Positions 24,921-37,004 of a stretch of DNA of 64,000 bases are shown piece after piece. The position numbers and the translations under genes were made by a program. This DNA comes from Hydractinia symbiolongicarpus. Lineage: Eukaryota; Cnidaria; Hydrozoa; Anthoathecata; Hydractiniidae. The stretch covers positions 23,018,501 through 23,082,500 of the forward strand of contig NC_079879.1 in the NCBI RefSeq assembly GCF_029227915.1, read 5' to 3'. Position 1 is the stretch's first letter. Every line of letters begins with the position of its first letter. The notes under the pieces are model-generated. The model saw nothing but the letters and a program-made list of their open reading frames with translations, ran no database searches and was not told the DNA's origin.

Positions 24921-24962
<42 letters not shown>
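24921..24962 (+). repeat. Poly-T tract
   Basis: Forty-two consecutive T. On the minus strand this would be a poly-A tail of a retroposed sequence, but nothing recognisable lies next to it. Length may be unreliable in the assembly. Confidence 0.9.
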
Positions 24963-25050
24963 CGCCAAAAGAAATTTACATACAACTATTTCAAAATTAC
25001 AGATACAAGTTCTACATACACATAAGTACAGGCATAAATTTCTACATTAG

Positions 25051-25080
25051 GATATATATATATACATATATATATATACA
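25051..25080 (+). promoter_or_regulatory. TA-rich tract upstream of the beta-helix receptor gene
   Basis: Two TA runs (ATATATATATA, TATATATATATA) 55-85 bases upstream of the ATG at 25136. It may supply the TATA element or be only a microsatellite. Confidence 0.3.
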
Positions 25081-25135
25081 TAACTGTATCACGTACGTAG
25101 AATAAAATGGCAGGAGTAAGTAGAAGACTATCGAA

Positions 25136-28100
25136 ATGTTTGTGCGTATAATCATATTTGCAATACTCTGCGTGGAGGTTGGTAAGTACAGAGTTTATTT
25201 ATTTATTTATTTGTATTCAATAGACTGGTAACTGTCACAACAAAAATTTCTGAAGATAAGGTTGTCATAAATTAGATTTTGTTCTTTTTGCCATTTTTTT
25301 GCAATAGGAAATAAGTTATTTTTTTTCAACACTAAAAACAATAAATATAGAGTGGGGACAGCATTTGTACCCGTGAAATCTGTATCTACAATCTTGGACA
25401 TAAATTAGTGGACAAGTCTTAAATTTTAATACCCCCTTCCTCCCAAGGTTAGTGTCGCAGCCAAAATAGTGATTGACCTTCAAAATTCAACATAGAAGTT
25501 GGGGGGAAGGGGGAAATTAAAGAGACACAATTTGTCTAAGATTGAAGTTATTCTGGCAAAGCATGCTCAACATTACAAAGTCTAGTCAAATCATAAAGTG
25601 ATTTCCATTTTTTTTAAAATAGGCATCAAATTATTTGATTAAAATGACATCACCCTCAAAAAAACCATTATATACTAACTTTAACAAATCGTCAAAAACC
25701 GTTTCCAACCAAGTATCATCTGTGAAGTGTGGAAGGAACATTATACATAAATGGATGGCTTTCTTATGATGGGGACTTAAACAGAAAAAATAAATTTTAT
25801 AAATCACCTTTAATGCACTTTTCATCAAATCAGTTAGCTTCGTAGGAATAATGTCTACAGTGGAAAATTTGCCCGAAAGCTTTTGGGTTACGCGTTACAA
25901 AAATCTGATAGCACAAAAAGAGCTAGAATAAGAATTTAAAAACATAAATGAAATTGGCAGCTGTAAGGAAAAACCTTCCAAAATTAACTTCGTAAACTAT
26001 TGGCGAAGAAACGTAAAGGCGAATCTCCACTAGGTGATTTTAACGACGATTTTTATTATAATTGCCGGAAAATTCGTGATGAAACTGACGTATAGTGGAG
26101 AAGCAAAATGACGATTGTTTCAAATTTAAGATCGCTGATGTTAACATGCTTTGCTATTTTTTTACTTTGAAGAAGACTTCAATTATTAATGTTGGATATA
26201 ATTAATATGAATATTATATAAGACATTATATAAAAAGTTGTTAAAATAATTCGGACAACACAAAACGACTATGTTCTTCTGATGCCATCTTTACATCATT
26301 CCTAAGAAAATAAAATTATACCTTAGTAAAAACATTGTTTTTTTCTTTCTTCGTAGCCTATTTGGACATTTACGTCTCCAAACGTAATGGTGAAGATGAC
26401 ACTCTCTGTGGTACGTATTTAAACCCCTGTAATACATTTACATTCGCTGCAAAGAAGCTTCGCACTTCAGCAACTACTGTGCGATTGGACGGGGGTACGG
26501 ATAAAACATATGTGTATTATGTAAATCAATCAGTTATCCTTAAAGATGACATTGCAATGGCCAATTATAAAGGCAACAAATTCCGACCAGTCATTCAGAT
26601 GATAAACCAAAACAAAAAACAAAATTACTTATTTTATTTATCAAAGAAAGACACTCAGTTAAAAGTTAAGAAGATAATTTTTGTTGGAACATCACTTTTG
26701 CAATACAGTTCATCTTTTAATATTACTATCACCAACTGCAGCTTTGAGAATGCAACTTCACCTATAATACAGGCAAACGGTACTGTAGAACTTGTTGTAA
26801 TGCATGTATCGCATAGTTCTTTGAAGTATACACGGCTTATTAGCACCTATGAAGTTGGCAATCTGCATGCTGTTATAGACTCATGCGCATTCCTTGGTAA
26901 CAGAAGTGAAAAACGAGCGATAATTGAATGGCATGCAACTAAAGTAGCGAGAATACGAGTAAAACATAGCACATTCAAATGTCCGGTGGGAATTTCGATG
27001 ATATGTTCTATTCCAACTTTGTCTATCCTTGAACAACATCAAATAATTAGATTTAAAACTTCACAAAACTACTTATTTCAAATATACAACTCATCTTTTC
27101 ATTCAGAAGATGATTCGCATAAAATGAAAAAATATGGAATTATGTCATACAAATGTCCAATAATATCATTGCAGGAAAGCAAATTTTCAAGATTTCAATC
27201 CTCGCCTGTGAAAGTATATTCAGCTATTTTAGTGAGGATTAACAAATCTTCATTTAGAAATAATAAAGCCATCCAAGGTGGTGCTTTATATGCTGAGAGA
27301 TGTTTGAACATCGATATAGACCACTCTTTATTCTTTAATAACACTGCAGACTTTGGGGGCGCCATATATATATCTAAGGGAAAAGATGAATCTTTTATCA
27401 AATCATCATTATTTTTTAATAACTCAGCTACCATTTCCGGTGGCAGCATTTACGCGGAAATAGAAGATATCTTGTACAATTTGAATTTACATTTACGTTC
27501 AGTACAATTTACAGGTACAACAGACAATCCATTAGCTAACGGAATAATAATTTATACAAATGCGCGTGTATATTATACAAACGTATCAGTATCTATAACT
27601 AACACTAGTCTCGATGTCCCAATACTGGACGGGATACGTTGTGACAATAAAAAAGTATGTGGAATGAATCACCTTATTAATCTGTCGTTATCTTGTCCGT
27701 ACAATTATGGCGTCGTTCCATTGAGAAATTACCGTTTATTTTCATTCCAGTGTCGCACATGTGCCAAAGGGATGTATAGTTTAACAAGAGATCAGATTAC
27801 GGTACCAGGTAATGGCCTTGTCTATAAAAAATCAGATTTTAAGTGTTTTCAATGCCCCCCAGGTGGAAAATGTGAACATGGAATAGTGAGCAAGGGGAAT
27901 TTTTGGGGATATGTCGAAAGTGACAACAAAATAGTATTTCTATCCTGTCCTACTTCCTATTGCTGTTCTCAGACCACAACGAAATGTTTTTCATACAATA
28001 CCTGTAATAAAAAAAGAACAGGGATACTTTGCGGAACATGCCAAAGGGGATATAGGTTGAATTATTTTAATAATGGCTGTGTTAAGAATGAAGGGTGTAA

Positions 28101-29529
28101 TCAGTGGCTGTTCTGGATTTTGTATCTAGCGTATGGAATACTTTATGTCGTGTTTCTGATGTACTTTAAAACGATATTAAAAAAATTATGTCAGTATCTG
28201 CGAAAATTAAAATGCAAACAAGAGCAATCAGGAGTTATTAATGATTTGTATCGATACAGACGTTTTGAAGAGAGTATAGATGAGGATACGAAAAAAATTA
28301 ATTTTTATGAAGAGAAAGAAAACCAGTCCGGAAAAAATGGTAACACAAAAAATGATGGCAGTAAAACAGATGTTTACACCTCTGGATTGAAATCTATCAT
28401 ATTTTTCTTTTACCAAATACAATCACTATTAGAAATCCCCACACCTGAAAAAAATAATCACGGATATATAACAGTAATAAAAAAATCGATATTAAACATT
28501 TTCAATTTTGAATTAGTTCAATTTAACATATCAAAACTTTGTCCAACAAAAGATCTTGATGCACTGTCGAAATCACTGATCAAACTTGGAAATATCTTTA
28601 TTCTTTTCATCCTGCTTCTTTTATTAGCTGCAATTATAAAAACTTTTCAGCTCTTTAAAAGAAAAAGAAACCCAACGTTTTTGACCAGTGGAACGACAAG
28701 TTACAAAATTATGAAGAACATACGCACTTGCTCAATTCAAGTTACTTTGCTAGGTTACACCGCAGTAAATACATTTTGCTTTCGAATGTTGAATTGTGTT
28801 TCAATAAGAAATGAAAATTATTTATACATTCAAGGAGATATCAAATGCTATACGTGGTGGCAATATTGCATTTTGATTTTTACTGCGTTATGGATAATTC
28901 CTTTTACAGTATCTGTGCACATTTCTGTAAAGATACTACGAAGAAGTCAAATAAATTTGAGACAATTTTACCTTTCATTCGCCATTCCACCAATCTCATT
29001 TTATTACTACTTGCGATCGCTATGTACACACAAAACATTGCACGTCATCAACAACAAAGATGATATCGACAAGATAGCAGAAATTTTCTTTGGTCCTTAT
29101 AAATTACATGAAGATAGCGAATTAAATTGGGAAGCTGTTCTGATTGGTCGACGAATGGTTCTAGCAGGCTTGTGTGCATTCACCGTAAATCCCATCTCAC
29201 GAATGATTTTCACATTACTGTTACTGCAAGGGTGTCTCCTGCATCATCTGTACGTTTTACCATATCGCACGCAAATCTTGAACCATCTTGAAACAGCCTC
29301 ATTGTGCTGTTTGATATTCATTAACATAGAAAATTCATTTTTTTCTTTTCTTTACATGAACGATCAATCAAGCGTACCTGGCATTAACACTATCGCTATG
29401 GTCTTCGTGTGGGCAGATCACGTGATATTAGCAGCACCATTGTTAATAATAATAGCTATACTTGTGTTTGTATTGTGCAAGAAGTTGTGTTGTATGTTAA
29501 GAAATTGTTTTGTTACACTGCATGGTTGA
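25136..29529 (+). CDS. Beta-helix / cysteine-rich multi-pass membrane protein (receptor-like)
   Basis: Two exons: 25136-25181 (15-residue start MFVRIIIFAILCVEV) and 26357-29529, joined in phase through a CGTAG acceptor; 3219 nt, 1072 aa. Residues about 20-430 are Asn/Ser-rich with repeated motifs such as FRNNKAIQGGALYAE and FFNNTADFGGAIYIS, the signature of right-handed parallel beta-helix (pectin-lyase-like, Pmp-like) domains. Residues about 465-590 are cysteine-rich (CRTCAKGMYS, CFQCPPGGKCEHG, GILCGTCQRGY), like EGF/GCC2-GCC3 modules. From about 596 to 1057 there are eight to nine hydrophobic segments with basic and acidic cytoplasmic loops; the last ends near LLIIIAILVFVL. It is probably a plasma-membrane receptor or sensor with a large ectodomain. 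Proteins of this architecture occur in invertebrates and protists but I know no assigned function. A poly-A signal AATAAA lies at 29617. Alternative start: ATG at 26335, which lacks the signal exon. Confidence 0.85.
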
Positions 29530-29616
29530 AACTATAGGATGTGAAAACGTTTGCGCATTTAATTCACCAAAATTCAGGCCTGTGACAACTATCCCTCGAT
29601 AACTTTGAAAAACGAA

Positions 29617-29622
29617 AATAAA
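29617..29622 (+). terminator. Poly-A signal of the beta-helix receptor gene
   Basis: AATAAA 88 bases after the stop codon, in AT-rich sequence. The canonical hexamer at a normal distance supports 29529 as the true end of the coding region. Confidence 0.55.
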
Positions 29623-30095
29623 ACATACACTAATACTTTTCTTTACTTGAAAAAAAAATTGCATCGTTTTTAAGTGGCCTAACAGTCCATTTTTCCACCC
29701 TTCAGGACTGATCGAAATAATTGATACTACTCATTACGCCACCACCCCCATACTCCTCCGCGAAATGATTTTGTTTTCTACGGGCCTGCAATCACAACTT
29801 GTACATATGACCAAACGCAAACAATTATTTCTCACTTTTCTTTAATTTCATTTGTTTATCAGTTTCATGTTCGTTGTCCCTTTGCTTATTTAAATTTTGC
29901 AAATCAATTTTGTACATTACAATGATAAGGAGTTTTTACAAGACCTTGTGTTTTTCTAAAAAAATGTTCGTGTACAGTTTTTGCAATGTAGAATAAGATT
30001 TTCACTTAGTGTTTGGAACTCAACTAACTCAAACTTATCTTGTCTGTATTTTTTATTTTTATTTTTTTATATAAGATATTTAATTTTTTGATTAA

Positions 30096-30241
30096 CTAGT
30101 CGTTAGCCCGTGGAAAAATCCACGGGTTCGCCCGTCCTTTTTATACCGCATTGCGTGCGTCTCGCTACCTGCACAGCTTAGCTACCATTTTGCGTGACAG
30201 ACAGACGGACGGACAGACGTATACAGGTATTATAATATAGA
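30096..30241 (-). mobile_element. Helitron-like hairpin element, copy 2
   Basis: On the minus strand it starts TCTATATTATAATACC, passes through CGTCTGTCCGTCCGTCTGTC, and ends with hairpin CCCGTGGATTTTTCCACGGG, spacer CTAACGA and CTAG-T. This is the longest and cleanest copy, with both ends visible. Confidence 0.65.
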
Positions 30242-31467
30242 TATATATTCTGTTTCCTGACGGTTATTAAGGGCTAAATTTCTTTTTTTTAATTTTTATC
30301 TTGCGGTCTACTTTTAAAATAGCTCAGCTTTGTGCAATAACTTGAAAGAATTGTGTTAATTTTCGAGAAGTAGAGACTTTTTTTATTGCAGTTTGGATCT
30401 TATTTAAAATTTTATTTAGGAATTTAGCTAGAATTTATCTATATTTTAATTTTGTCACTATATCAGTTATTTAATATTTTTGATGTATATCTTCTGTGTA
30501 ATGTACTTTACAACATAACCTACTATTGTAGGAGTAAAAACAATCCTTGTTGATGGCAAAAATAAGTCCACCAACACCAACTTTTTATGCCATGGTGAAC
30601 AAAAAATATGAAAAATTGCTACTATAAGGGAAGAGAGTGTTTTGAGAAGAATTTTATTCAGGCTTTTAAAAAAAGTTTATCCCCACAAAGTGCAAATGTT
30701 TTGCAGTAAAGCTGAACCACAAAACGTCTTTCCACATTCCTTAAAGTAGTGCTTTAACACAATGGCTTTTAAGCTAGTCTTAAATAATGGTTGACCCCAC
30801 CTGTTGAGGAGTGTAATTATTAGTTCCTTCACTTCATTTATAAGACTTTTGTAGGTCTTTATTTGTATAATTTGTAAGAATTCTGTATATTAATCGGTTG
30901 TATTTCTTAGAAGTTGATAAGAGATAATCTATCTAAAATTATTTTTCTTTATATAAATATCAGACGATTGTGCACATCTGAGTCCAGAAATAGTAGTTAG
31001 TGCTGTTGCTGAATGATAGGCATTTTCAGCAAGTTGACATTAGGATATTGACACAATAAAAAAATTAATTGGATAAGTTTCGTTTACAAGTTTATCTGTT
31101 GTGGTAGTACATGCGTCAAAGCAACAATTTTTGAAACTAGGATGGACAATTTCAGGAGTTGATTTTTAGACCATTTTAACTGCTAGAGGGCGCTAATGGG
31201 CGTTGAGTTTTAGGGCGACGCCCGTTGAGCTTCCTGCAACGCCCTCCACTAAAACCCCAGTTGCACTTGATTGCCGCAACGGGCGATTAGCCACTTCGAA
31301 ATTATTTTGCAGTAATAAAACAATTCTCATTTTTAACATAAGCTAAAAAGGTTTCTGTTTTCTAGGTTTCTTATCTTTAGCTACGTAATCAAAGCAGCAG
31401 CTACATATAACATTTCAGCCTGACATGAATAAAAACAATGTGCTGTAGCTAAACTAGCTAGTAGGAT

Positions 31468-31582
31468 GATTAATGATAATAGCCGTCGTCCGTCTGTTTA
31501 TCTGTCTGTTACGGAAACACGAAATGCGATAGATATATAAAGGACGGTCGACCCCGTGGATTTTCCACAGGTTAACGACTAG
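31468..31582 (+). mobile_element. Helitron-like hairpin element, copy 3
   Basis: Left part has ATAATAGCCGTCGTCCGTCTG and CTGTCTGTTACGGAAACACG; right end has hairpin CCGTGGATTTTCCACAGG, spacer TTAACGA and CTAG followed by T. It matches copy 1 across most of its length in opposite orientation. The left border is approximate. Confidence 0.62.
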
Positions 31583-31770
31583 TATATAATAAATATGTAT
31601 GTCAATTATCGCTTCCTTGTTTTTCAGGATTTGTTTGGTAAAATATACCAAGAGTAATTTTTCGTCAAGAGTAAGTTTTCGTTTTGGTTATTTTCTTTTT
31701 AAAATACTTGTCATTGTGAATGTTTGTGTGTGCTTCCTACGCTACAAGTATAACATTAATACACTGGACT

Positions 31771-31940
31771 ATAACTCGAACCCCTATAACTCGAATCTCT
31801 CCTTAACTCAAACGATTTCGCTGGTACGGTGGGAATTTCCTAATAAACTCTCATAGAAAAAACTCTATTACTCGAACCCCCATAACTCGAACGTTTTTTT
31901 TTGGTCTCTTCGGGTATTTCCTCTCTATAACTCGAACGTC
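31771..31940 (+). repeat. ATAACTCGAAC repeat cluster, DNA-transposon end
   Basis: TATAACTCGAACCCC-like phrases occur five or six times, split by a spacer of about 70 bases. Such phrases, next to ACTGGAC, resemble terminal repeats of pogo/Tigger-type elements; that link is from memory and weak. A second diverged cluster lies at about 48500-48575. Confidence 0.45.
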
Positions 31941-32194
31941 GCAACATGTATCTAGAACTTTATATGACACAAGCACTTTTTTTGCATTGTTTTGACTCTG
32001 TAAACGTAAAGAGAGTCTTAACTGATTCGAATGTCATTCGAACAAAACGTAAACACGATTCTTTGGTCTTGAAGTTTTACAATCATGACGTCTGTTGCTG
32101 ATCGTTGAAATAAAGTATTTTTTATTTTTTCAGTCCGTTCTTAGCCTACAAGGTCGAGAAGTTGGAATACACGGCTGGAGTCGTTAAAACACAT

Positions 32195-32269
32195 CCTCGT
32201 CCCCAGGGGTTTTTGCCTTTACGATATAAGAGATGACAACAAAAAAGGCAAAATACCCTGGGTACGAGG
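32195..32269. repeat. Fold-back repeat, CTCGTCCCCAGG family, second copy
   Basis: CCTCGTCCCCAGGGGTTTTTGCC and GGCAAAATACCCTGGGTACGAGG oppose each other with a 27-base centre. It is shorter inside than the copy at 12498-12589 but has the same ends. Confidence 0.75.
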
Positions 32270-33756
32270 GTGGTTAAAACACGACAGCCGTCAAGCAGAA
32301 CCAATGCTTGCTAAAATTTTACTGGAAGAGATTCTGATGACTGAAGAAACCTCCAAAAGGATGCAAAATACAGAACATCAGCATTTTCAAGACCTAAATA
32401 TTTTAACACATGGTGCATTCAAGTTAACTTTAGGCGTATAAAACTGTTAAGGCTGTGTTAGTCCACGTTAAACTTGCCCTTGGGGCTCTTCAGAGCCTTT
32501 GATATGCTGACGGCGTAGCACCGTGCAAAGCCGTCTCGTCATTACATCATAAGTGCAATAGATTTGAAATCAAGGTTGGCTTCGCATTTAAATGACCACC
32601 GCAAATGTTTCGCAGTGTTTTGTTAACCACATGCGTGTTGGTATTCCAAATGAAAGTGTTCGTAGAGATCAGACTGTAGCAGATAAGTGTCTCTTGTCAA
32701 TGTATGAAGGTGGTGACGTTTGAATGCTCTACATTGCGGTGTCAACAACAATGTCAATAATGTGTTGTTTATCGGATACAACGAGTGCTATCATAAGTTT
32801 GCTATCATATTTCAAATAGTGTCATATATTTTGACAAATATGAAACGATCTCGCATCTTTTAACTGATTTTGTTCTATTTATAAAGTTGACACGTGTTAG
32901 TGACCTCGTTTTCAAAGGAAAAATATGCCCTGAACGAGGCATAATATCAAGCGGACATTTCTATACGAAAGAAGTGTACTGTAAAGGTCAAGTAAGCTTT
33001 GATTGGAATATTGAAATACTTGAATAGCTCGGAATGAGTTCAGGTAAATAGTAAAATCATAAGTTTTAGAAATGATGCGCTTACCGAGTTGGCTGATAGT
33101 TGGGGGAAGGGGGAGGGGGTAAAAGGTCGATCGATTTGATGGCATTAAAACTTTAAAAAGGCATGAAAAGACAAAACATTCTCAAAATAGCATAATAATG
33201 ACTGTTCTGTGAAATATATACAGTACAATAAAAGACCAGCTCCTTATGTTCATCATACATTAATTATATATAAAAACTACAACCATCCATAGGATGAAAA
33301 ATATACCCACGGTCACACGCAGTTAAAATAAAATTAAGTTTTTGCGTACAAAGATAGAGGCATTCGTAAATCCATGACACGCAAAAAAGTGAATTCGTTT
33401 CATAGAAAGTTGAAAATAATTCATATTTTAATTTTCTTTTTTGACAAAAAACTTGAAACTATATCAAAGTTGTCATGGTTACGGAAATATATTTTGACTC
33501 GATCATCATTAAAACCTATGATTAAAAATATCAGCAAGCATTATTCCCAGAATAATATTTCTACAAGTAAGAAAATAAATTGTTAAATAACAATGTCATA
33601 AAATAAGTGTAGTGTAAATTGTGCCTACCTAATGTAAATGTAGACCAAACACTATAGGATATCTTTTTATTATATCTACAAAGACGAACAAATGCTCAAA
33701 AAAAATTTGTTTTACTTGGTTTCTCTTACTACCTTTCCAGCGCAACTTTGAATATG

Positions 33757-33866
33757 ATCGTCAGTTAATCGAGTCAAACAGGTCCCGGTCACGCGCACTC
33801 TCATTCCCATGATCGTCGGTTAATCGAGTCAAACAATTTTCAGTCATGCGCACTCTCATCTCATCT
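33757..33866. repeat. 55-bp tandem duplication at the 3' end of the Hex-like gene
   Basis: Two units, 33757-33811 and 33812-33866, each begin GATCGTC(A/G)GTTAATCGAG and continue GTCAAACA...CGCGCACTCTCAT-like. They differ at several positions. Because 55 is not a multiple of three, the second unit is translated in another frame, giving the tail residues after TRLTDDH and the present stop. Confidence 0.88.
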
Positions 33867-36800
33867 TCCAGTTTAATTCTTCGCCATTTGGCTCGTCTGT
33901 TTTGGAACCATGTTTTTACCTGTCGTTCTGTCAAGTCAAGTGTTCTTGAAAGTTGTTTACGCTCTTGTGGTGATATGTACTTCTGTATACTGAAAACTCT
34001 CTCCAACTCAGAAGACTGGGTATGCGAAAACCGAACTTGACCGCCCTTACGGTTTTCGTCATCAATCTCGTCGTCGGTTGTCGTCGATAGAAATGTCGGT
34101 TTTAAAAGATGGGTGGTGTAACCTATAGCAAAAAGTCATTTTCAGCATTAACATGACCGATTTAAAAAAAAATCACGTACTTATTTTACTGTTGCGAGAG
34201 TTCTTAGTTCCCAGTCTCATCTGTTTTGGTGACAGTTTAACAATAGGTTAGCTATACAAAAGGCGCGCTATTTCAATGACATGCTGAGTGTAAGCCGCTA
34301 AAAGAACGGTTTAAGGAAACGATCACTCATCGAAAGTATTGATAGCGTTTTTATCCATTGTTTGCCTTGCTTAATATTTATTGACGTCAGAATGAGGTGT
34401 TACAAACTAAAGTCAATACATTAGAACAAACAAAAACACAGTCATTTGGAATTTGGAGAATGTCGTTAAAACGGAAGCCTTCAAGTGGATGTTGATTCTT
34501 CTCTGAATGACCTTGTTCACAACAATCCTCTTATCGCTCTGCACCACTTCACAACGCGGTTGATTAGTTGAAGTTATCTACAAAGTATCACCGCAGGCCA
34601 CTTCACGTACATAATATGTTGCAGAACAAGATCAAAAACAAACCGAGTTTTCGGCATATAAACAACTGTGATAACGTTTATAACGCTCGACCGAGTTTGG
34701 CACGCGCCGTTATATATATAATATGGCATTTGCCTACTCGAAATTGTTTCAAATTCGCTTCCCCATATTGACATGTTATCTAGGCGTCTTATAAACAATC
34801 GATAGTCATGTCTCCAAGAAATCATTAAATCTAACATCAAAATATTTACTTTGAATGCGCGCCATATTTAAGTGCGTGATTACGCGTTTTATGTCTTATG
34901 AGAAGACCGTTATATTGATGACTATTTGTTTCATGTTATTATTTTTCACAGTTTTGGTTTAAATAACTTTGTTTTTGTTATTACTTATCTTTTTACTTCT
35001 ATGTGCATATAATATAAGAAATATTTCCCCTTCATTCATTGAGTTGTGCTGAGACATATTTATCCAGAAAAAAAATAACGGGAATAATTGAAAAACTAAG
35101 GTAACCTTGGGGCGCGGTTTTGGAAAAAAAAACAAAAAAAAACAAGCAAAATAACAAAAAATATGCAAAGAACTTTCATTTTTAATGTCTAGGAAATTTG
35201 AAATTTAAAGATAGCTTTTATCTTTGTTACTAAGTTAAGACTTTTTCAATCATCAAAAATATGTTTTTTATCGATTTTTACAAAAAAAATTCTGACCTTA
35301 CCAATGAAGTATGAAGTATGAAAAATCACAATTTAAAGTATAATAATATTTACTGGTTATCGCACTGTGCTGAGAAAAATACTGGAAAATTTTTTTGATT
35401 TTTTATGCTGTTCATTTGCATATCTCACGAGCGAGTGAAATATATGAGAAATCAAAAACGAAAAAAATATGACTGTATGGTTCGAGAAAAAGTTCGATAA
35501 CTTGTTTATTATATAAACCAAGCATAAATTATTGCTTTTGGGTTCATCGGTCACATTATTGTTCAATTTCAGGCATGGTTCATTAAGTTCTCTGCTCAAC
35601 AGTGAAAAAAGTTATTTTAAAATAATATTTTTTATCGTGCAATTTAATTCATGATAAATTTCTCTATTTTGAAGAATCGAATTGAACGAAAGTTTCTTTT
35701 AAAGTGTTATAGATCTGTCTGAAAGAACAGAACTATATATTCTCGTCGGCGGAGAGCACTCTCATGACAATTTAAGGATTTAATGCGAACAAAAGGATAA
35801 TAAACCGTGCATATTTTGGAATCATCAATTTCCCGAAAAGTTCTTGTTTTTTAGGAAAACAATTTTAATCAATTTATTTAGTGATTTTTGTGAAAGTTAC
35901 TTTGAGTTCGAGTTATTGGTGTTGTAAACACTTCAAAACTCAATTTATTTGAAAATTTTGTCCATATATTGGTCAATTACAAAAGTAAAATCGAATATTG
36001 CAATGGGAAGAATTTGAATTTTCACTGCCCTCTCCACACATTTGCAACAAGAAAAAATGATCACTTTACTATAAAAATTATACAGAAAAAAAGATTTTTT
36101 TATGAAATATGTTTTTAAAATATTTCAAAATGAAAAAAAAGAAGATAATTTCACACGTTTCATACGGATTGTTAGTACATTCTATTCTCCTTAAAAATTG
36201 TAATCATCTTTTCAAGTTTGACAAAAATTCGATAAAGCACCCTTGCCAAACCAGACATATTTTATTTAATATGCTATAATTAACCTCTATTCAAAGGTCC
36301 AAAACATATAGGAGAACAAAAATTGAGAAACTTTGGCGGTTACAACAGAACAATTAATTTAAGAGTTTGCACGAGCTGTAAGAAAAAGATGTTTAGACGG
36401 AAAGTAAAATAAAAATAGAAGAATCACCTTCTCGTTCACTTGATAAGGAGGAATTCCAACTTCTTGAGTAAGGAGATCCACGGTCAGGACTTCGTCGTCT
36501 TGGATAATGTGAAAAGTGCGTTGGTGAATGTGGCGCTCTGCTCATAAACCACGATTCCATCGTTTGTCGGTTAAATATTTCCGATGGCGACCATGAAGAT
36601 GACGTTGGTGACGGCGACGGAATAACTTCAACATCTGTCGAGTATGGTGATAACGGACTGTTATATGCTGACGTCAGCAACGGTAAAGATCTTGGTCTTT
36701 GATAATGGTTTCTTTTTAGCCAGTGCTCGGTTTCATGGTGTCTGTATTGGTATAAAGTGTTGTAGAAGTTCTCTGAAGTTTTCCGACACGAGAAATCTTC

Positions 36801-37004
36801 TCGCCTCCAGCTTTCGCACAAGTCATCTTCGTGGTAAGAATTTTCTGAACTGGACATTGTTTTCTTTAAAATATCAACATCTTTTTTTAAAATATTTTCA
36901 ATACTAAATCTTGATGAGAATTGATTGCGCTCTACATTATTCTTATAATAATTTTCCATATCTGTGTTTATTATTTTTTTTATAAAGAATAAATTCTCCT
37001 CCAC
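33761..37004 (-). CDS. hhex: Hex-type homeodomain transcription factor
   Basis: Two exons, 37004-36428 and 34122-33761, 939 nt, 312 aa, joined through a GTGATT donor and CTATAG acceptor. Residues 33-39 are FSIENIL, an eh1 motif that recruits Groucho/TLE co-repressors. Residues about 85-190 are rich in Ser, Pro, Arg and Tyr and look disordered. The homeodomain is 217-276: it opens RKGGQVRFS, has TERQVKTWFQNRRAKWRR in helix 3 (Gln50, Asn51, Arg53), and ends RIK. RKGGQVRFS with KYISPQERK is close to HHEX and unlike most other NK-class members, so HHEX is my identification from known vertebrate sequences. The protein would act in the nucleus as a repressor. The C-terminal tail (277-312) is altered by a 55-bp tandem duplication. 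The upstream ATG is the first in the frame; a second Met is at residue 16. Further 3' exons cannot be excluded. Confidence 0.85.

Larger units (their letters stand above)
21744..25135. other. Intergenic region between astacin D and the beta-helix receptor gene
   Basis: No gene seen. It contains a Helitron-like element (23045-23158), a 521-bp inverted-repeat element (24096-24616), a 42-base poly-T (24921-24962) and a TA-rich stretch just upstream of the next gene. The phrase GGTAACGACAGG occurs twice, at about 22664 and 22842, as direct repeats of unknown origin. Confidence 0.5.
29630..33760. other. Intergenic region between the receptor gene and the Hex-like gene
   Basis: No gene recognised. 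It holds two Helitron-like elements, a cluster of ATAACTCGAAC repeats (31771-31940), a fold-back repeat (32195-32269) and a G-rich tract near 33099-33119. The stretch 32280-32800 has less extreme AT content but no open frame with a domain. Confidence 0.5.

Noticed and set aside
24914-25105. 63-codon frame starting with a long Phe run
   Set aside because: The Phe run is the 42-base poly-T tract; the rest is TA-rich low-complexity sequence.
26335-26356. Start of the beta-helix receptor at the ATG at 26335
   Set aside because: This ATG lies in the polypyrimidine tract of a good acceptor; the upstream exon 25136-25181 gives a signal peptide and joins in phase.
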